Positions 17,501 through 26,501 of a DNA stretch of 64,000 nucleotides are shown in pieces. Below the pieces are notes generated by a model. That model made no database searches. It saw nothing but the letters and a program-made list of their open reading frames with translations, and was not told where the DNA came from. Position 1 is the first letter of the stretch. Every line of letters begins with the position of its first letter. This stretch comes from Acinetobacter sp. A2. GTDB lineage: Bacteria; Pseudomonadota; Gammaproteobacteria; Pseudomonadales; Moraxellaceae. The DNA lies in contig NZ_JAAZQX010000014.1 of the NCBI RefSeq assembly GCF_012371325.1, positions 1 through 64,000 of the forward strand. The letters are read 5' to 3'. The position numbers and the translations under genes were made by a program.

Positions 17501-18778
17501 TTATACAGCAGCGAGAGCCTGTTCCAAATCGGCAATTAAGTCATCGGCATGTTCAATCCCGATAGATAAACGCACCATATCTTCACTTACGCCTGCGGCT
17601 TTCAGTTCATCGGCATTTAGCTGACGGTGTGTGGTGGTCGCAGGGTGGCATGCTAAGCTCTTGGCATCACCAATATTTACCAAACGAGTGAACAGTTGTA
17701 AGGCATCAATAAAGCGGGTGCCACCTTCACGGCCATCTTGTACACCAAAAGACAGAATTGCCGATGGCTTGCCTTTTACGTATTTTTGCGCCAATGCATG
17801 TTGAGGGTGGTCTTTTAAACCTGCGTAATTGACCCATTTTACTTTTGGATGAGCCTGTAAATATTCCGCTACTTTTTGCGCATTTTCGGTATGGCGTTCC
17901 ATGCGCAAGCTTAGGGTTTCTAGGCCTTGCAAAATCAGGAATACGTTGTGCGGGCTAATGGCTGCACCCGTGTTGCGCAGTGGTACCACACGTGCACGTG
18001 CGATATAAGCCGCAGCACCTAAGGCTTCTACATAGTTGACACCGTGATAGCTTGGGTCTGGTGTGTTGAGTGCTTTAAAGCGTTCAGGATATTTGCCCCA
18101 AGGGAATTTACCGCTATCGACAATAATGCCACCAATAGAGGTACCGTGACCACCAATATATTTGGTCAGTGAGTGGATGATAATGTCTGCACCGAAATCA
18201 AATGATTTTTGCAATACAGGTGTTGCCACAGTGTTATCCACCACTACAGGAATACCGTATTCGTGTGCAATTTTGGCAATCGCTTCAAGGTCAATAATAT
18301 TGCCCAGTGGGTTACCAATGGACTCTACAAAGACCAGTTTTGTTTTGTCATCAATCAAGTCACGCAGTGCTTCTGGATTCTGATAATCGAAGAAGCGCAC
18401 TTCAATGCCTTGTTTTGGCAAAGTATGAGCAAATAAGTTGTACGTTCCGCCATATAACGTCGATACTGAAGCAATGTTGTCACCTGCTTCGGTAATGGTC
18501 TGAATCGCATAAGTGATAGCAGCCATACCTGATGCCAAAGCCAAGGCACCAATCCCGCCTTCAAGCGCAGCAACACGTTGCTCCAACACCGCAGTGGTCG
18601 GGTTCATAATACGGGTATAAATATTGCCTTGTACTTTTAAATCGAATAAATCGGCACCATGTTGTGTATTATCAAAGGCATACGATGTGGTTTGGTAAAT
18701 TGGCACAGCCACTGCTTTGGTGGTCGGTTCTGGGCTATATCCTGCATGAATCGCCAAGGTTTCGTCTTTATAGGTCAT
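17501..18778 (-). CDS. metY: O-acetylhomoserine (thiol)-lyase / aminocarboxypropyltransferase (MetY)
   Basis: 425-aa PLP enzyme of the Cys/Met metabolism family that makes homocysteine from O-acetylhomoserine and sulfide. The PLP lysine is in HSLTKYIGGHG; ALASGMAAI, YGGTYNLF and VDNTVATP are family signatures, and the ~425-residue length and IEHADDLIADL end fit MetY rather than the shorter MetB/MetZ. Monocistronic, divergent from ettA. Confidence 0.94.
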   Translation of the reverse strand: MTYKDETLAIHAGYSPEPTTKAVAVPIYQTTSYAFDNTQHGADLFDLKVQGNIYTRIMNPTTAVLEQRVAALEGGIGALALASGMAAITYAIQTITEAGDNIASVSTLYGGTYNLFAHTLPKQGIEVRFFDYQNPEALRDLIDDKTKLVFVESIGNPLGNIIDLEAIAKIAHEYGIPVVVDNTVATPVLQKSFDFGADIIIHSLTKYIGGHGTSIGGIIVDSGKFPWGKYPERFKALNTPDPSYHGVNYVEALGAAAYIARARVVPLRNTGAAISPHNVFLILQGLETLSLRMERHTENAQKVAEYLQAHPKVKWVNYAGLKDHPQHALAQKYVKGKPSAILSFGVQDGREGGTRFIDALQLFTRLVNIGDAKSLACHPATTTHRQLNADELKAAGVSEDMVRLSIGIEHADDLIADLEQALAAV

Positions 18779-18975
18779 GTTTACTTCATCTTCGTGAGTT
18801 AAATTGGCTTGAGTCTAGCATTTTTCAATATGAAAGAAAGCGTCAAAATATTGCAATATTTAGCGTGAAAGTTGATATAGCACTTAAGTAGATGGGCGGG
18901 TTGCAAGCTTAAAGACGGAGTTGTAACAAAGCATGCAAGATGTTTGAGGTGTCTTATTTTTTCTCTGTATTCAGG

Positions 18976-19031
18976 TATAATACCCGATTATTTTTTCGCT
19001 CATTAGAGCAGGGGCTGCTCATCTGAGCCCC
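18976..19031 (+). promoter_or_regulatory. ettA promoter -10 and structured leader
   Basis: TATAAT at 18976-18981 with only a weak -35. The leader then holds two overlapping, mutually exclusive hairpins: GAGCA/TGCTC (19006-19010 with 19016-19020) and GGGGCT/AGCCCC (19011-19016 with 19026-19031), 30 nt before the GTG start. Confidence 0.5.
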
Positions 19032-19060
19032 AGATTTGGTTTTCTATTGAGGAGTCCTAC

Positions 19061-20722
19061 GTGGCCCAATATATTTATACGATGAACCGAGTGTCCAAAA
19101 TGGTTCCGCCTAAGCGCGAAATCCTGAAAGACATCTCTTTATCATTTTTCCCAGGTGCGAAAATTGGTGTGCTTGGTTTAAACGGTGCAGGTAAATCGAC
19201 GTTGCTCCGTATTATGGCGGGCGTAGACAAAGATTTCTCGGGTGAAGCACGTGCGCAGCCAGGCATCAAAATTGGTTATCTTGAGCAAGAACCACCTTTG
19301 GACGAGAGTAAAGACGTTCGTGGTAACGTGGAAGATGGCTTGCGTGAGCCACTTGATGCTTTGGCTCGTCTTGATGAAGTCTTCGCTGAATATGCGGCTG
19401 AAGATGCAGACTTTGACGCACTAGCCAAAGAGCAAGAAAAGCTTGAAGCTATTATTCAAACTTGGGATGCGCACAACCTTACAAACCAGATGGATCAAGC
19501 TGCTGCAGCACTGAACCTGCCTGCTTGGGACGCAGACGTTTCTAAGCTTTCTGGTGGTGAACGCCGTCGTGTAGCACTTTGCCGTTTGCTTTTGTCTAAA
19601 CCAGATATGTTGCTACTAGACGAACCGACCAACCATTTGGATGCCTCATCTGTTGCATGGTTAGAACGTTTCTTGAAAGACTTCCCGGGTACCATCGTCG
19701 CGATTACGCACGACCGTTACTTCCTAGATAACGTGGCTGAATGGATTCTAGAACTTGACCGTGGACATGGTATTCCATACCAAGGTAACTACTCTTCTTG
19801 GTTAGAGCAAAAGAACGCACGTCTAGAGCAAGAACAGAAGCAGGAAGAGTCTTTTGCTAAAGCATTGAAAAAAGAACTTGAATGGGTTCGTTCTAATGCC
19901 AAAGGCCAGCAAAAGAAAAACAAAGCACGTATGGAACGCTTTGAAGAGCTTAACTCGCGTGAATTCCAGCAACGTAATGAAACTTCTGAAATCTACATTC
20001 CACCTGGTCCACGTCTGGGCAACAAGGTGATTGAAGTTGAAGGGATCAGCAAATCGTTCGGCGACCGTACTCTGTATAAAGACCTAAGCTTCTCAGTACC
20101 ACCATGTGCCATTGTGGGTATTGTCGGTGAGAACGGTGCAGGTAAAACGACGTTATTCCGTATGATGACTGGCGAACAGCAACCAGATTCTGGTACGGTA
20201 ACGCTGGGTGAGTCGGTTAAAGTGGCTTACGTGGGTCAGATTCGTGACACCTTAGACGACAACAAAACCGTATGGGAAGAAGTGTCTGGCGGTTTAGACA
20301 TCTTGCGTATTGGTGAATACGAAATTGCATCTCGTGCCTATATCGGTCGCTTTAACTTCAAAGGTCAAGATCAGCAAAAACGTGTGGGTCAATTGTCGGG
20401 TGGTGAGCGTAACCGTTTACAACTTGCCAAAATCCTGCAAATGGGCGCTAACGTGATCCTGCTGGATGAGCCATCAAACGACTTGGATATCGAAACTTTA
20501 CGTGCACTTGAGGATGCCATTTTGGTATTCCCAGGTACTGTAATGGTGATCTCGCATGACCGTTGGTTCCTAGACCGTATTGCAACGCACATTTTGTCAT
20601 TTGAAGGTGAAACACCAGAATTCTTCACTGGTAACTATACTGAATTCGAAGAATATCGTCGCAAACGTGATGGTGATGACTTAGTAACCAAGCGTCAAAA
20701 ATATCGCAAAATCGGTGTGTAA
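19061..20722 (+). CDS. ettA: Energy-dependent translational throttle protein EttA (ABC-F)
   Basis: 553-aa soluble ABC-F ATPase that binds the ribosomal E site and gates the first peptide bond according to ATP/ADP. Two ABC domains: Walker A GLNGAGKST and signature LSGGERRRV with Walker B LLLDEPTNHLD in the first; GENGAGKTT, LSGGERNRL and ILLDEPSNDLD in the second. The inter-domain P-site tether (ELEWVRSNAKGQQKKNKAR) and arm are present; no transmembrane segments. GTG start with GAGGAG 7 nt upstream. Confidence 0.96.
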   Translation: MAQYIYTMNRVSKMVPPKREILKDISLSFFPGAKIGVLGLNGAGKSTLLRIMAGVDKDFSGEARAQPGIKIGYLEQEPPLDESKDVRGNVEDGLREPLDALARLDEVFAEYAAEDADFDALAKEQEKLEAIIQTWDAHNLTNQMDQAAAALNLPAWDADVSKLSGGERRRVALCRLLLSKPDMLLLDEPTNHLDASSVAWLERFLKDFPGTIVAITHDRYFLDNVAEWILELDRGHGIPYQGNYSSWLEQKNARLEQEQKQEESFAKALKKELEWVRSNAKGQQKKNKARMERFEELNSREFQQRNETSEIYIPPGPRLGNKVIEVEGISKSFGDRTLYKDLSFSVPPCAIVGIVGENGAGKTTLFRMMTGEQQPDSGTVTLGESVKVAYVGQIRDTLDDNKTVWEEVSGGLDILRIGEYEIASRAYIGRFNFKGQDQQKRVGQLSGGERNRLQLAKILQMGANVILLDEPSNDLDIETLRALEDAILVFPGTVMVISHDRWFLDRIATHILSFEGETPEFFTGNYTEFEEYRRKRDGDDLVTKRQKYRKIGV

Positions 20723-20742
20723 TTATTCCCGACGTTTGTAAA

Positions 20743-20773
20743 TAAAAAAACCAGCCTTAGGGCTGGTTTTTTG
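20743..20773. terminator. Terminator of ettA
   Basis: AACCAGCC/GGCTGGTT stem with a TTAG loop, A-run before and T-run after, so it could work in both directions. Confidence 0.88.
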
Positions 20774-20845
20774 TGTTCATTCAATCATGTTGATTGAGTA
20801 TCAAGACAACAGCATGATGTGAAATCTGAAAAAGACTAGCAGCGT

Positions 20846-21187
20846 TTAAACTTCCCACTCATGTGAACATTCACGGCACTTCCATTGTTTTTGCGACTGC
20901 ATAAAAGCTTGCATGGAAATTTTAAAATCAGGCAAATCACGGTAGAACAAGAAGCCTGCAATCACGCACACAACAAATACCGCTACAGTAATGCTTTGTA
21001 AGGTTGTGCCTGCACCATCGCCAAAAATCCACATGGCAATACTAATTAAAACCAGAAGCAATAATACAAATACCGCAGGAATGAGCATCACCAAGCTTTT
21101 AGGCACAACAGGACGTGGCGTTGCTTGACCTGCCTGTGCAACAGGCATGATTTTTGGGCTTTGACATTTAGGGCATCGGTATTGCAT
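20846..21187 (-). CDS. Two-span membrane protein with split zinc-ribbon motif
   Basis: 113 aa. CPKC at residues 5-8 and CREC near residue 103 flank two transmembrane helices (about 29-52 and 60-80). In a hairpin topology both ends face the same side, so the two Cys pairs could form one zinc ribbon. No family name recognised. GGAG lies 6 nt before the ATG. Monocistronic, convergent with ettA. Confidence 0.65.
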   Translation of the reverse strand: MQYRCPKCQSPKIMPVAQAGQATPRPVVPKSLVMLIPAVFVLLLLVLISIAMWIFGDGAGTTLQSITVAVFVVCVIAGFLFYRDLPDFKISMQAFMQSQKQWKCRECSHEWEV

Positions 21188-21340
21188 TACAACTCCAAAA
21201 TTCTGATCTAATTGTTATTCTAACGAAATGTGCGACAAATAAAAAACAGTCTGTCAGAAAACAGGGCAATAAAAAAGCCCAAGTCGTTGCTTGAGCTTCT
21301 TTATAAGATGAAGATAAGTGCTTTATATTCATCTTGAATA

Positions 21341-21416
21341 TGGCGTCCCTACGGGGATTCGAACCCCGGTTACCGCCGTGAAAGGGCGATGTCCTAGGCC
21401 TCTAGACGATAGGGAC
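21341..21416 (-). tRNA. tRNA-Glu (TTC)
   Basis: 76 nt with encoded CCA; anticodon TTC in the loop CTTTCAC, acceptor stem GTCCCTA/TAGGGAC fully paired, T-arm GGTTCGAATCC. Lies downstream of gltX, whose product charges it. Confidence 0.97.
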
Positions 21417-21452
21417 TTGATGAGGCAACACAGGTAAAGCCTTATTTAAACT

Positions 21453-21528
21453 TGGTGGAGTCAAGCGGGATCGAACCGCTGACCTCTACAATGCCATTGT
21501 AGCGCTCTACCAACTGAGCTATGACCCC
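21453..21528 (-). tRNA. tRNA-Ala (GGC)
   Basis: 76 nt with encoded CCA; anticodon GGC in AATGGCATT, acceptor stem GGGGTCA/TGACTCC, T-arm GGTTCGATCC. 36 nt upstream of tRNA-Glu on the same strand, likely one transcript. Confidence 0.96.
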
Positions 21529-21533
21529 AGTCT

Positions 21534-21573
21534 GTGTGAGCGCAATATTAGGGCTATTGCGTTCACACGTCAA
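21534..21573 (-). promoter_or_regulatory. Promoter of the tRNA-Ala/tRNA-Glu unit with overlapping palindrome
   Basis: On the minus strand TTGACG (21568-21573), 17-nt spacer, TAATAT (21545-21550). A 13-bp inverted repeat with one G-T wobble (21534-21546 with 21556-21568) covers the -10 and spacer. Confidence 0.65.
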
Positions 21574-21585
21574 CAAAAAAATGAA

Positions 21586-23094
21586 TTAAGCAGGATCAAT
21601 TGCATCATTTTTCGGCAATTTGATGCTTTCATTCAGTTTTTCCCAGACTTTGACTTCTTTTTTGCTTGGGCCGCCTACAACTTCTAAGGCATTGCGCAAA
21701 CGTGCAAAAGTTAGGTCAGGGCCAATGGTGACCATGGTTTGCATGACTGGCGTAGACGCAGTTGAACCTGCAATAGCAATAAAGAAAGCAGGCATGAAAT
21801 CACGCAATTTGATTTCCATTTGGTTGGCCAAATCCATGAGAGTTTGGCTCACGGTGTCATTGTTCCAAGTAAATAGGCTTTCTAAACGCCAAATGGCAAA
21901 TTGCAGACTTTGACGCACTTGTTCTTCAGATAGCTTTTTGCTTTCAAACTGTTCTTTGCTCAAGCTTGGGAAATGGTTGAAGTAATGAGCAGACCAATTC
22001 ACCGCTTCAGACAACAAGTTAATACGTGGTTGAATTGCAGCCGCAATATCTTCAAGCTTGGCACGATCTGCTTTCCATGCAAGCAAGGTATCCAGCAGCT
22101 CAGCAGGAGATAATGCTTTAATCCATTGACCATTCAGCCAGTTCAATTTTTCTACATCAAAAATTGGGCCACCTAGTGATACACGCTGAATATCAAAGTG
22201 TTCAATCATTTCGGCCAACGTGAATTTTTCACTTTCATCTGGCATTGACCAACCCATACGGCCTAAGTAGTTCAGTAAGGCTTCTGGCAGTACCCCAATA
22301 TCTTTGTAGTAGTTAATTGAAGTTGGGTTTTTACGTTTAGATAATTTAGATTTATCTGGGTTACGCAACAATGGCATGTGACACAACACAGGCATATCCC
22401 AACCAAAATATTGATATAGCAATTGATGTTTGGGTGCAGATGGAATCCATTCTTCGCCACGAATTACGTGAGTGATTTGCATTAAATGGTCATCTACCAC
22501 GTTGGCTAGATGGTAAGTTGGTAAGCCATCGGTTTTGAGCAAAATTTGCATGTCGACCTGCGCCCATGGAATTTCCACTTCACCACGCAGCATATCGTTA
22601 AATTTACATACGCCTTCGGTTGGGACTTTCATGCGGATCACATGCGGTTCACCTGCAGCTAAACGACGCTGTACTTCATCTGTAGAAAGATTCAAGCCAC
22701 GACCATCATAGCGAGGGCTTTCACCACGTGCTTGCTGTTCTGCACGCATCTGATCCAGTTCTTCTGCAGTTGCGAAACAGTAAAAAGCATGGCCTTGTTC
22801 AACCAGTTGCAAGGCATATTGCTTGTAAATGTCCATACGTTCAGATTGGCGGTATGGTGCATGAGGACCACCAACATCTGGACCTTCTGCCCAGTTTAAG
22901 CCTAACCAACGCAATGAATCCAAAATCATTTTTTCAGATTCAGGTGTTGAACGCAGTTGGTCGGTATCTTCAATACGAAGAATAAACTCACCGCCATGCT
23001 GTTTGGCAAAACATAAGTTAAATAAGGCGATATAAGCCGTTCCCACGTGCGGGAAGCCAGTAGGAGATGGGGCAATACGAGTACGAACAGTCAT
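21586..23094 (-). CDS. gltX: Glutamyl-tRNA synthetase
   Basis: 502-aa class I aminoacyl-tRNA synthetase. HIGH-type motif in [18 protein letters not shown]-type motif [19 protein letters not shown] and the C-terminal anticodon-binding helical region all present. The ATG at 23094 is used rather than an in-frame TTG two codons earlier. No terminator separates it from the tRNA genes downstream, but they have their own promoter. Confidence 0.97.
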   Translation of the reverse strand: MTVRTRIAPSPTGFPHVGTAYIALFNLCFAKQHGGEFILRIEDTDQLRSTPESEKMILDSLRWLGLNWAEGPDVGGPHAPYRQSERMDIYKQYALQLVEQGHAFYCFATAEELDQMRAEQQARGESPRYDGRGLNLSTDEVQRRLAAGEPHVIRMKVPTEGVCKFNDMLRGEVEIPWAQVDMQILLKTDGLPTYHLANVVDDHLMQITHVIRGEEWIPSAPKHQLLYQYFGWDMPVLCHMPLLRNPDKSKLSKRKNPTSINYYKDIGVLPEALLNYLGRMGWSMPDESEKFTLAEMIEHFDIQRVSLGGPIFDVEKLNWLNGQWIKALSPAELLDTLLAWKADRAKLEDIAAAIQPRINLLSEAVNWSAHYFNHFPSLSKEQFESKKLSEEQVRQSLQFAIWRLESLFTWNNDTVSQTLMDLANQMEIKLRDFMPAFFIAIAGSTASTPVMQTMVTIGPDLTFARLRNALEVVGGPSKKEVKVWEKLNESIKLPKNDAIDPA

Positions 23095-23134
23095 AACCAA
23101 AAATAATTCAAAATGTAAATTGAAACTATTATAA

Positions 23135-23185
23135 CGAAAAAGCCCAAGTACTTAATGTTAAATTCAACATTCTGTACTTGGGCAG
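23135..23185 (-). terminator. Terminator of the 98-aa secreted protein gene
   Basis: Long hairpin: 10-bp outer stem (23142-23151 with 23174-23183), an inner 6-bp AATGTT/AACATT stem, and TTTTT on the minus strand. Confidence 0.85.
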
Positions 23186-23234
23186 TTCGGCTGCTTTTGA
23201 AAAGGGGATCAAAGGCAGTGAAATTGGGTGTTGC

Positions 23235-23531
23235 TTATGAGTTGCCTTGCGGGAATAAGGCTTGCACAAAACGGCTGAAACGTTGGTTTTGCAAAGCAAA
23301 GAAGCTTTGTGTCGGTGCAACATTAATCGAGGTCAGTACTTTTAAATCATTATTTGATTCAAATTTTTGCTTGTCTGCCTGTTTTTGCTGGGTAATGGCT
23401 TTTTCAATTAGGGAGTTTTTTGCAGGTGCAAGGCTGCTTTTAGTTTCAGCCGACTTTATGACTGCAGCATGGCTAACCGTAGCAAGTGAGCTTAAGCTAA
23501 TGAGTGTTGCCAAGATCAGTTTAGATGTCAT
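23235..23531 (-). CDS. Small secreted protein of unknown function
   Basis: 98 aa with a signal peptide (MTSKLILATLISLSSLATVSHA, cleavage near SHA-AV). The mature part is Lys/Gln/Ser-rich with a Phe-rich end (FFALQNQRFSRFVQALF). No Cys, no recognised family. Own terminator. Confidence 0.65.
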   Translation of the reverse strand: MTSKLILATLISLSSLATVSHAAVIKSAETKSSLAPAKNSLIEKAITQQKQADKQKFESNNDLKVLTSINVAPTQSFFALQNQRFSRFVQALFPQGNS

Positions 23532-24013
23532 TCTGATTTCCCCCTTTGTTTATGAATGCACTGACAATTTATAAGTTGTTCTAATACCGTTACCATTTAA
23601 TCACAAAAAAGCATCCAAAAAGTAGACTTGCGTCACACTTTTTTCAAAATAGTAAATAATCAGGATTGACTATATACCGATTTTGCAGATGATCTGTCAT
23701 TTAGAACATGTTGTAACAAACAAGTGTGGAGAGATCGTGAAGATTGTTACAAAAGTCACAATAAAAATAGTGTTAGAACAATTGTGATGAGCTTGATGGA
23801 GATTAAAAATACGAAATAGCCTGAAATCATTATTCGATTTTTGTATATCCAATTCACAAAAAAGGTATAAATTTGGAATAAGCGAGATTTTAAACTTTAA
23901 AGTGAATAAAAATAAATGCTTAAGCTGAAATGATTTAATTATTTGGATATTTTGCCTCATTTTACTGAATTGCGCAGCGTGATGGGATTGCATATATTGG
24001 CGGCAGTTTAAAG
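23532..24013. other. AT-rich divergent intergenic region
   Basis: 482 nt between the small secreted protein gene (minus) and the sulfate-binding protein gene (plus). Contains an 8-bp inverted repeat TTGTAACA/TGTTACAA (23711-23718 and 23745-23752), a possible regulator site. No gene supported. Confidence 0.4.
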
Positions 24014-25042
24014 ATGATGTGTGCTGTAATGAAAACTCAATTCAAAGCTTTATTGGCTGCTGCGCTATTGGCAACAGGTTTTGCTGCAACGACTGCTCAG
24101 GCTGCAGATCGTCAGTTTTTAAATGTATCTTATGATGCAACCCGCGAATTTTATGATGAATTTAACCAGTCGTTTGGTCAGTACTGGAAAAAACGTACGG
24201 GTATCACTGTAAATTTCAAGCAGTCGCATGGTGGTTCGGGCAAGCAAGCCCGTTCGGTGGTAGATGGCTTAAAGGGCGATGTGGTGACTTTGGCCTTGGC
24301 TAACGACATTGAAGAAATTGTAAAGTCAGGGCAAATCCAAGCAGGTTGGCAAAAAGAGTTCCCACATAACTCTGCGCCATATACCTCAACCATCGTATTT
24401 ATGGTACGTAAAGGTAACCCAAAACAGATTAAAGACTGGAAGGACTTAACCAAACCGGGCGTAGAAATTATTACGCCAAACCCGAAAACTGGCGGCTTGC
24501 CACGTTGGGTGTATTTGTCGGCTTGGGGTTATGCAGAGAAGCAACCGGGTGGTTCTAAAGCCAAAGCACAGGAATTTGTGGGCAAGATGTACCACAATGT
24601 GAAAGTGATGGACTCTGCGGCACGCGCTTCTATGACGACATTTGCTGAGCGTGGCATTGGTGATGTGCTTTTAACTTGGGAAAACGAAGCCTTAGTGACC
24701 TTAAAAACTTTAGGTAAAGACAAGTTTGATATTGTTTATCCTTCAATTTCTATTTTGACTGAACCTTCAGTGGCTGTGGTAGACCGTACGGTAGAGAAAA
24801 ATGGCAATAAATGGTTGGCGACAGGTTATATCAACTATTTATATTCACCTTTAGGTCAGGAAATGGCAGCTAAGCATTTCTACCGCCCACGTAATGAAAA
24901 AGTGTTGGCAAAATATGCAGCACAATTTCCAAAGCTAAAAACGTTCACTATTGATGAAGTTTTTGGTGGTTGGGCAAATGCACAAAAAACACACTTTGTG
25001 AATGGTGCGATTTTTGACCAAATTTATAATTCTAAGCGTTAA
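24014..25042 (+). CDS. Periplasmic sulfate/thiosulfate-binding protein (Sbp/CysP family)
   Basis: Up to 342 aa. Signal peptide KTQFKALLAAALLATGFA... cleaved near AQA-ADRQ. Family runs: SYDATREFYDEFN, QSHGGSGKQARSV, LANDIEEI, TPNPKTGGLPRWVYLSAWG, LLTWENEA. Captures sulfate for an ABC importer (CysTWA), but no permease or ATPase gene is adjacent. The start is uncertain: ATGs at 24014, 24017 and 24029; the last gives the neatest signal peptide, none has a good ribosome binding site. Confidence 0.93.
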   Translation: MMCAVMKTQFKALLAAALLATGFAATTAQAADRQFLNVSYDATREFYDEFNQSFGQYWKKRTGITVNFKQSHGGSGKQARSVVDGLKGDVVTLALANDIEEIVKSGQIQAGWQKEFPHNSAPYTSTIVFMVRKGNPKQIKDWKDLTKPGVEIITPNPKTGGLPRWVYLSAWGYAEKQPGGSKAKAQEFVGKMYHNVKVMDSAARASMTTFAERGIGDVLLTWENEALVTLKTLGKDKFDIVYPSISILTEPSVAVVDRTVEKNGNKWLATGYINYLYSPLGQEMAAKHFYRPRNEKVLAKYAAQFPKLKTFTIDEVFGGWANAQKTHFVNGAIFDQIYNSKR

Positions 25043-25080
25043 GCAATACTTCGCTGTCGCCTGATTGATCATCAGATCAA

Positions 25081-25115
25081 CACACAAAAAAATCTCTACG
25101 GAGATTTTTTTGTGT
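25081..25115 (+). terminator. Terminator of the sulfate-binding protein gene
   Basis: AATCTC/GAGATT stem with a TACG loop, extended by CACAAAAA/TTTTTGTG arms and a T-run. Confidence 0.88.
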
Positions 25116-25230
25116 CTAAAAAAAGCCAAAAACGGATTTCCCTATGAAAAGTAATATTTATCTACAAAAAGACGTTTGGAGCTTTGTCAAAACAAGGTAA
25201 TAATGTGCAGTTACATTTTAGCTGTATTGA

Positions 25231-26151
25231 ATGAACCCTATGTCGCATATTTCTGTATTACTTCATGAAACTGTTGATGCCATGTTGGCAGATCGCAATA
25301 CAGGAATTTATGTCGATGCTACCTTTGGTCGTGGTGGTCATACTCGTTTGTTATTGTCCAAACTTGATGCACAGGCACGGGTCTATGCATTTGATAAAGA
25401 CCCGCAAGCATTGGCAGTGGCAGCGGAATTGGCTCAGCAAGATTCTCGTTTTCAGATTATTCATGCCAGTTTTGCCGACCTACAGCAAGAATTGAATGCT
25501 TTAGGCATTACACAGGTAGATGGTGTGATGGCCGATTTAGGTGTGTCTTCACCGCAATTGGATCAGGCCGAGCGTGGCTTTAGTTTTATGAAAGATGGTC
25601 CACTCGATATGCGTATGGACAACTCTCAGGGGCCAACTGCAGCAGAATGGTTAGTCGATATTGCAGAAGAAGCTTTGGCCAATGTGATTTTCCAATATGG
25701 CGAAGAGCGCTATAGCCGCCGTATTGCCAAAGCCATTAAACAGGCAGGCTATATTGAGACCACGGCACAATTGGCTGAAATTGTAAAAGTGGCGCACCCG
25801 AAATGGGAAAAGAACAAACACGCTGCTACTCGCACCTTTCAGGCCATTCGTATTGCGATTAATAAAGAATTAGAAGATATTGAAACCTTCTTGCCGCAGG
25901 CGGTCGAGGTGTTAAAGCCCCAAGGCCGTTTGGCGGTGATTAGCTTCCACTCTTTGGAAGATCGTTTAATCAAACAGTTTATTCAAAAAGAATCGAGCTT
26001 GCCTGAAGATACGGGCTGGGGCTTGCCACAACAGCAACAAGATACGAGACGCCTGAAAAAAATTGCGCGGGTACGTGCCAGTGATGCTGAAGTGAAAGCC
26101 AACCCACGCTCACGCAGTGCATGGTTACGTGTTGCAGAACGATTAGCTTGA
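25231..26151 (+). CDS. rsmH: 16S rRNA (cytosine1402-N4)-methyltransferase RsmH (MraW)
   Basis: 306-aa SAM-dependent methyltransferase acting on C1402 in the ribosomal P site. Motifs: SVLLHETVDAM, DATFGRGGHTRLLL (SAM loop), DKDPQAL, GVMADLGVSSPQLD, FSFMKDGPLDMRMD and AVISFHSLEDR. First gene of the division/cell-wall block; mraZ, which usually precedes it, is absent. Either the ATG at 25231 or the one at 25240 could be used; neither has a strong ribosome binding site. Confidence 0.97.
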   Translation: MNPMSHISVLLHETVDAMLADRNTGIYVDATFGRGGHTRLLLSKLDAQARVYAFDKDPQALAVAAELAQQDSRFQIIHASFADLQQELNALGITQVDGVMADLGVSSPQLDQAERGFSFMKDGPLDMRMDNSQGPTAAEWLVDIAEEALANVIFQYGEERYSRRIAKAIKQAGYIETTAQLAEIVKVAHPKWEKNKHAATRTFQAIRIAINKELEDIETFLPQAVEVLKPQGRLAVISFHSLEDRLIKQFIQKESSLPEDTGWGLPQQQQDTRRLKKIARVRASDAEVKANPRSRSAWLRVAERLA

Positions 26152-26162
26152 AAAGGCCAATA

Positions 26163-26489
26163 ATGAAAACAGACGCTGTAGAAAAAAATCTAACGCCATC
26201 ACGACTAAAAAAAATGGTCGCTTATTTTATTTTGTTGGCACTGGTGTTTATTAGTGCAATTATGGTGGTATTTCAAGTGTTTGAGTATCGTCATGATTAT
26301 CGTCAGCTCAGTTCGTTTAACCGCGAGCGTGACGACTTAAATGCAGAATGGGGGCGTTTACTGATTGAGCAACAAACCTTTGGGGCAACAGCACAAATTG
26401 GTACCCGTGCTGTGACGCAGCTGCGCATGTATTCTCCGCCTGCAGCACAAACGGTGGTGATTTCTTTGCCTACAACTTCAGAACAATAA
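26163..26489 (+). CDS. ftsL: Cell division protein FtsL
   Basis: 108-aa bitopic division protein that joins FtsB/FtsQ and activates FtsWI. Short cytoplasmic N-terminus, one transmembrane helix (about 19-41), then a periplasmic coiled coil (RQLSSFNRERDDLNAEWGRL). The ATG at 26163 has AAGG upstream; the upstream GTG within rsmH is not needed. Position between rsmH and ftsI supports the call. Confidence 0.92.
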   Translation: MKTDAVEKNLTPSRLKKMVAYFILLALVFISAIMVVFQVFEYRHDYRQLSSFNRERDDLNAEWGRLLIEQQTFGATAQIGTRAVTQLRMYSPPAAQTVVISLPTTSEQ

Positions 26490-26501
26490 GGCGGCTGGCA
26501 C

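Noticed and set aside
23697-23993. 98-aa minus-strand frame upstream of the sulfate-binding protein
   Set aside because: Low-complexity Phe/Ile/Lys/Leu translation of AT-rich intergenic DNA, no ribosome binding site, no recognisable pattern.
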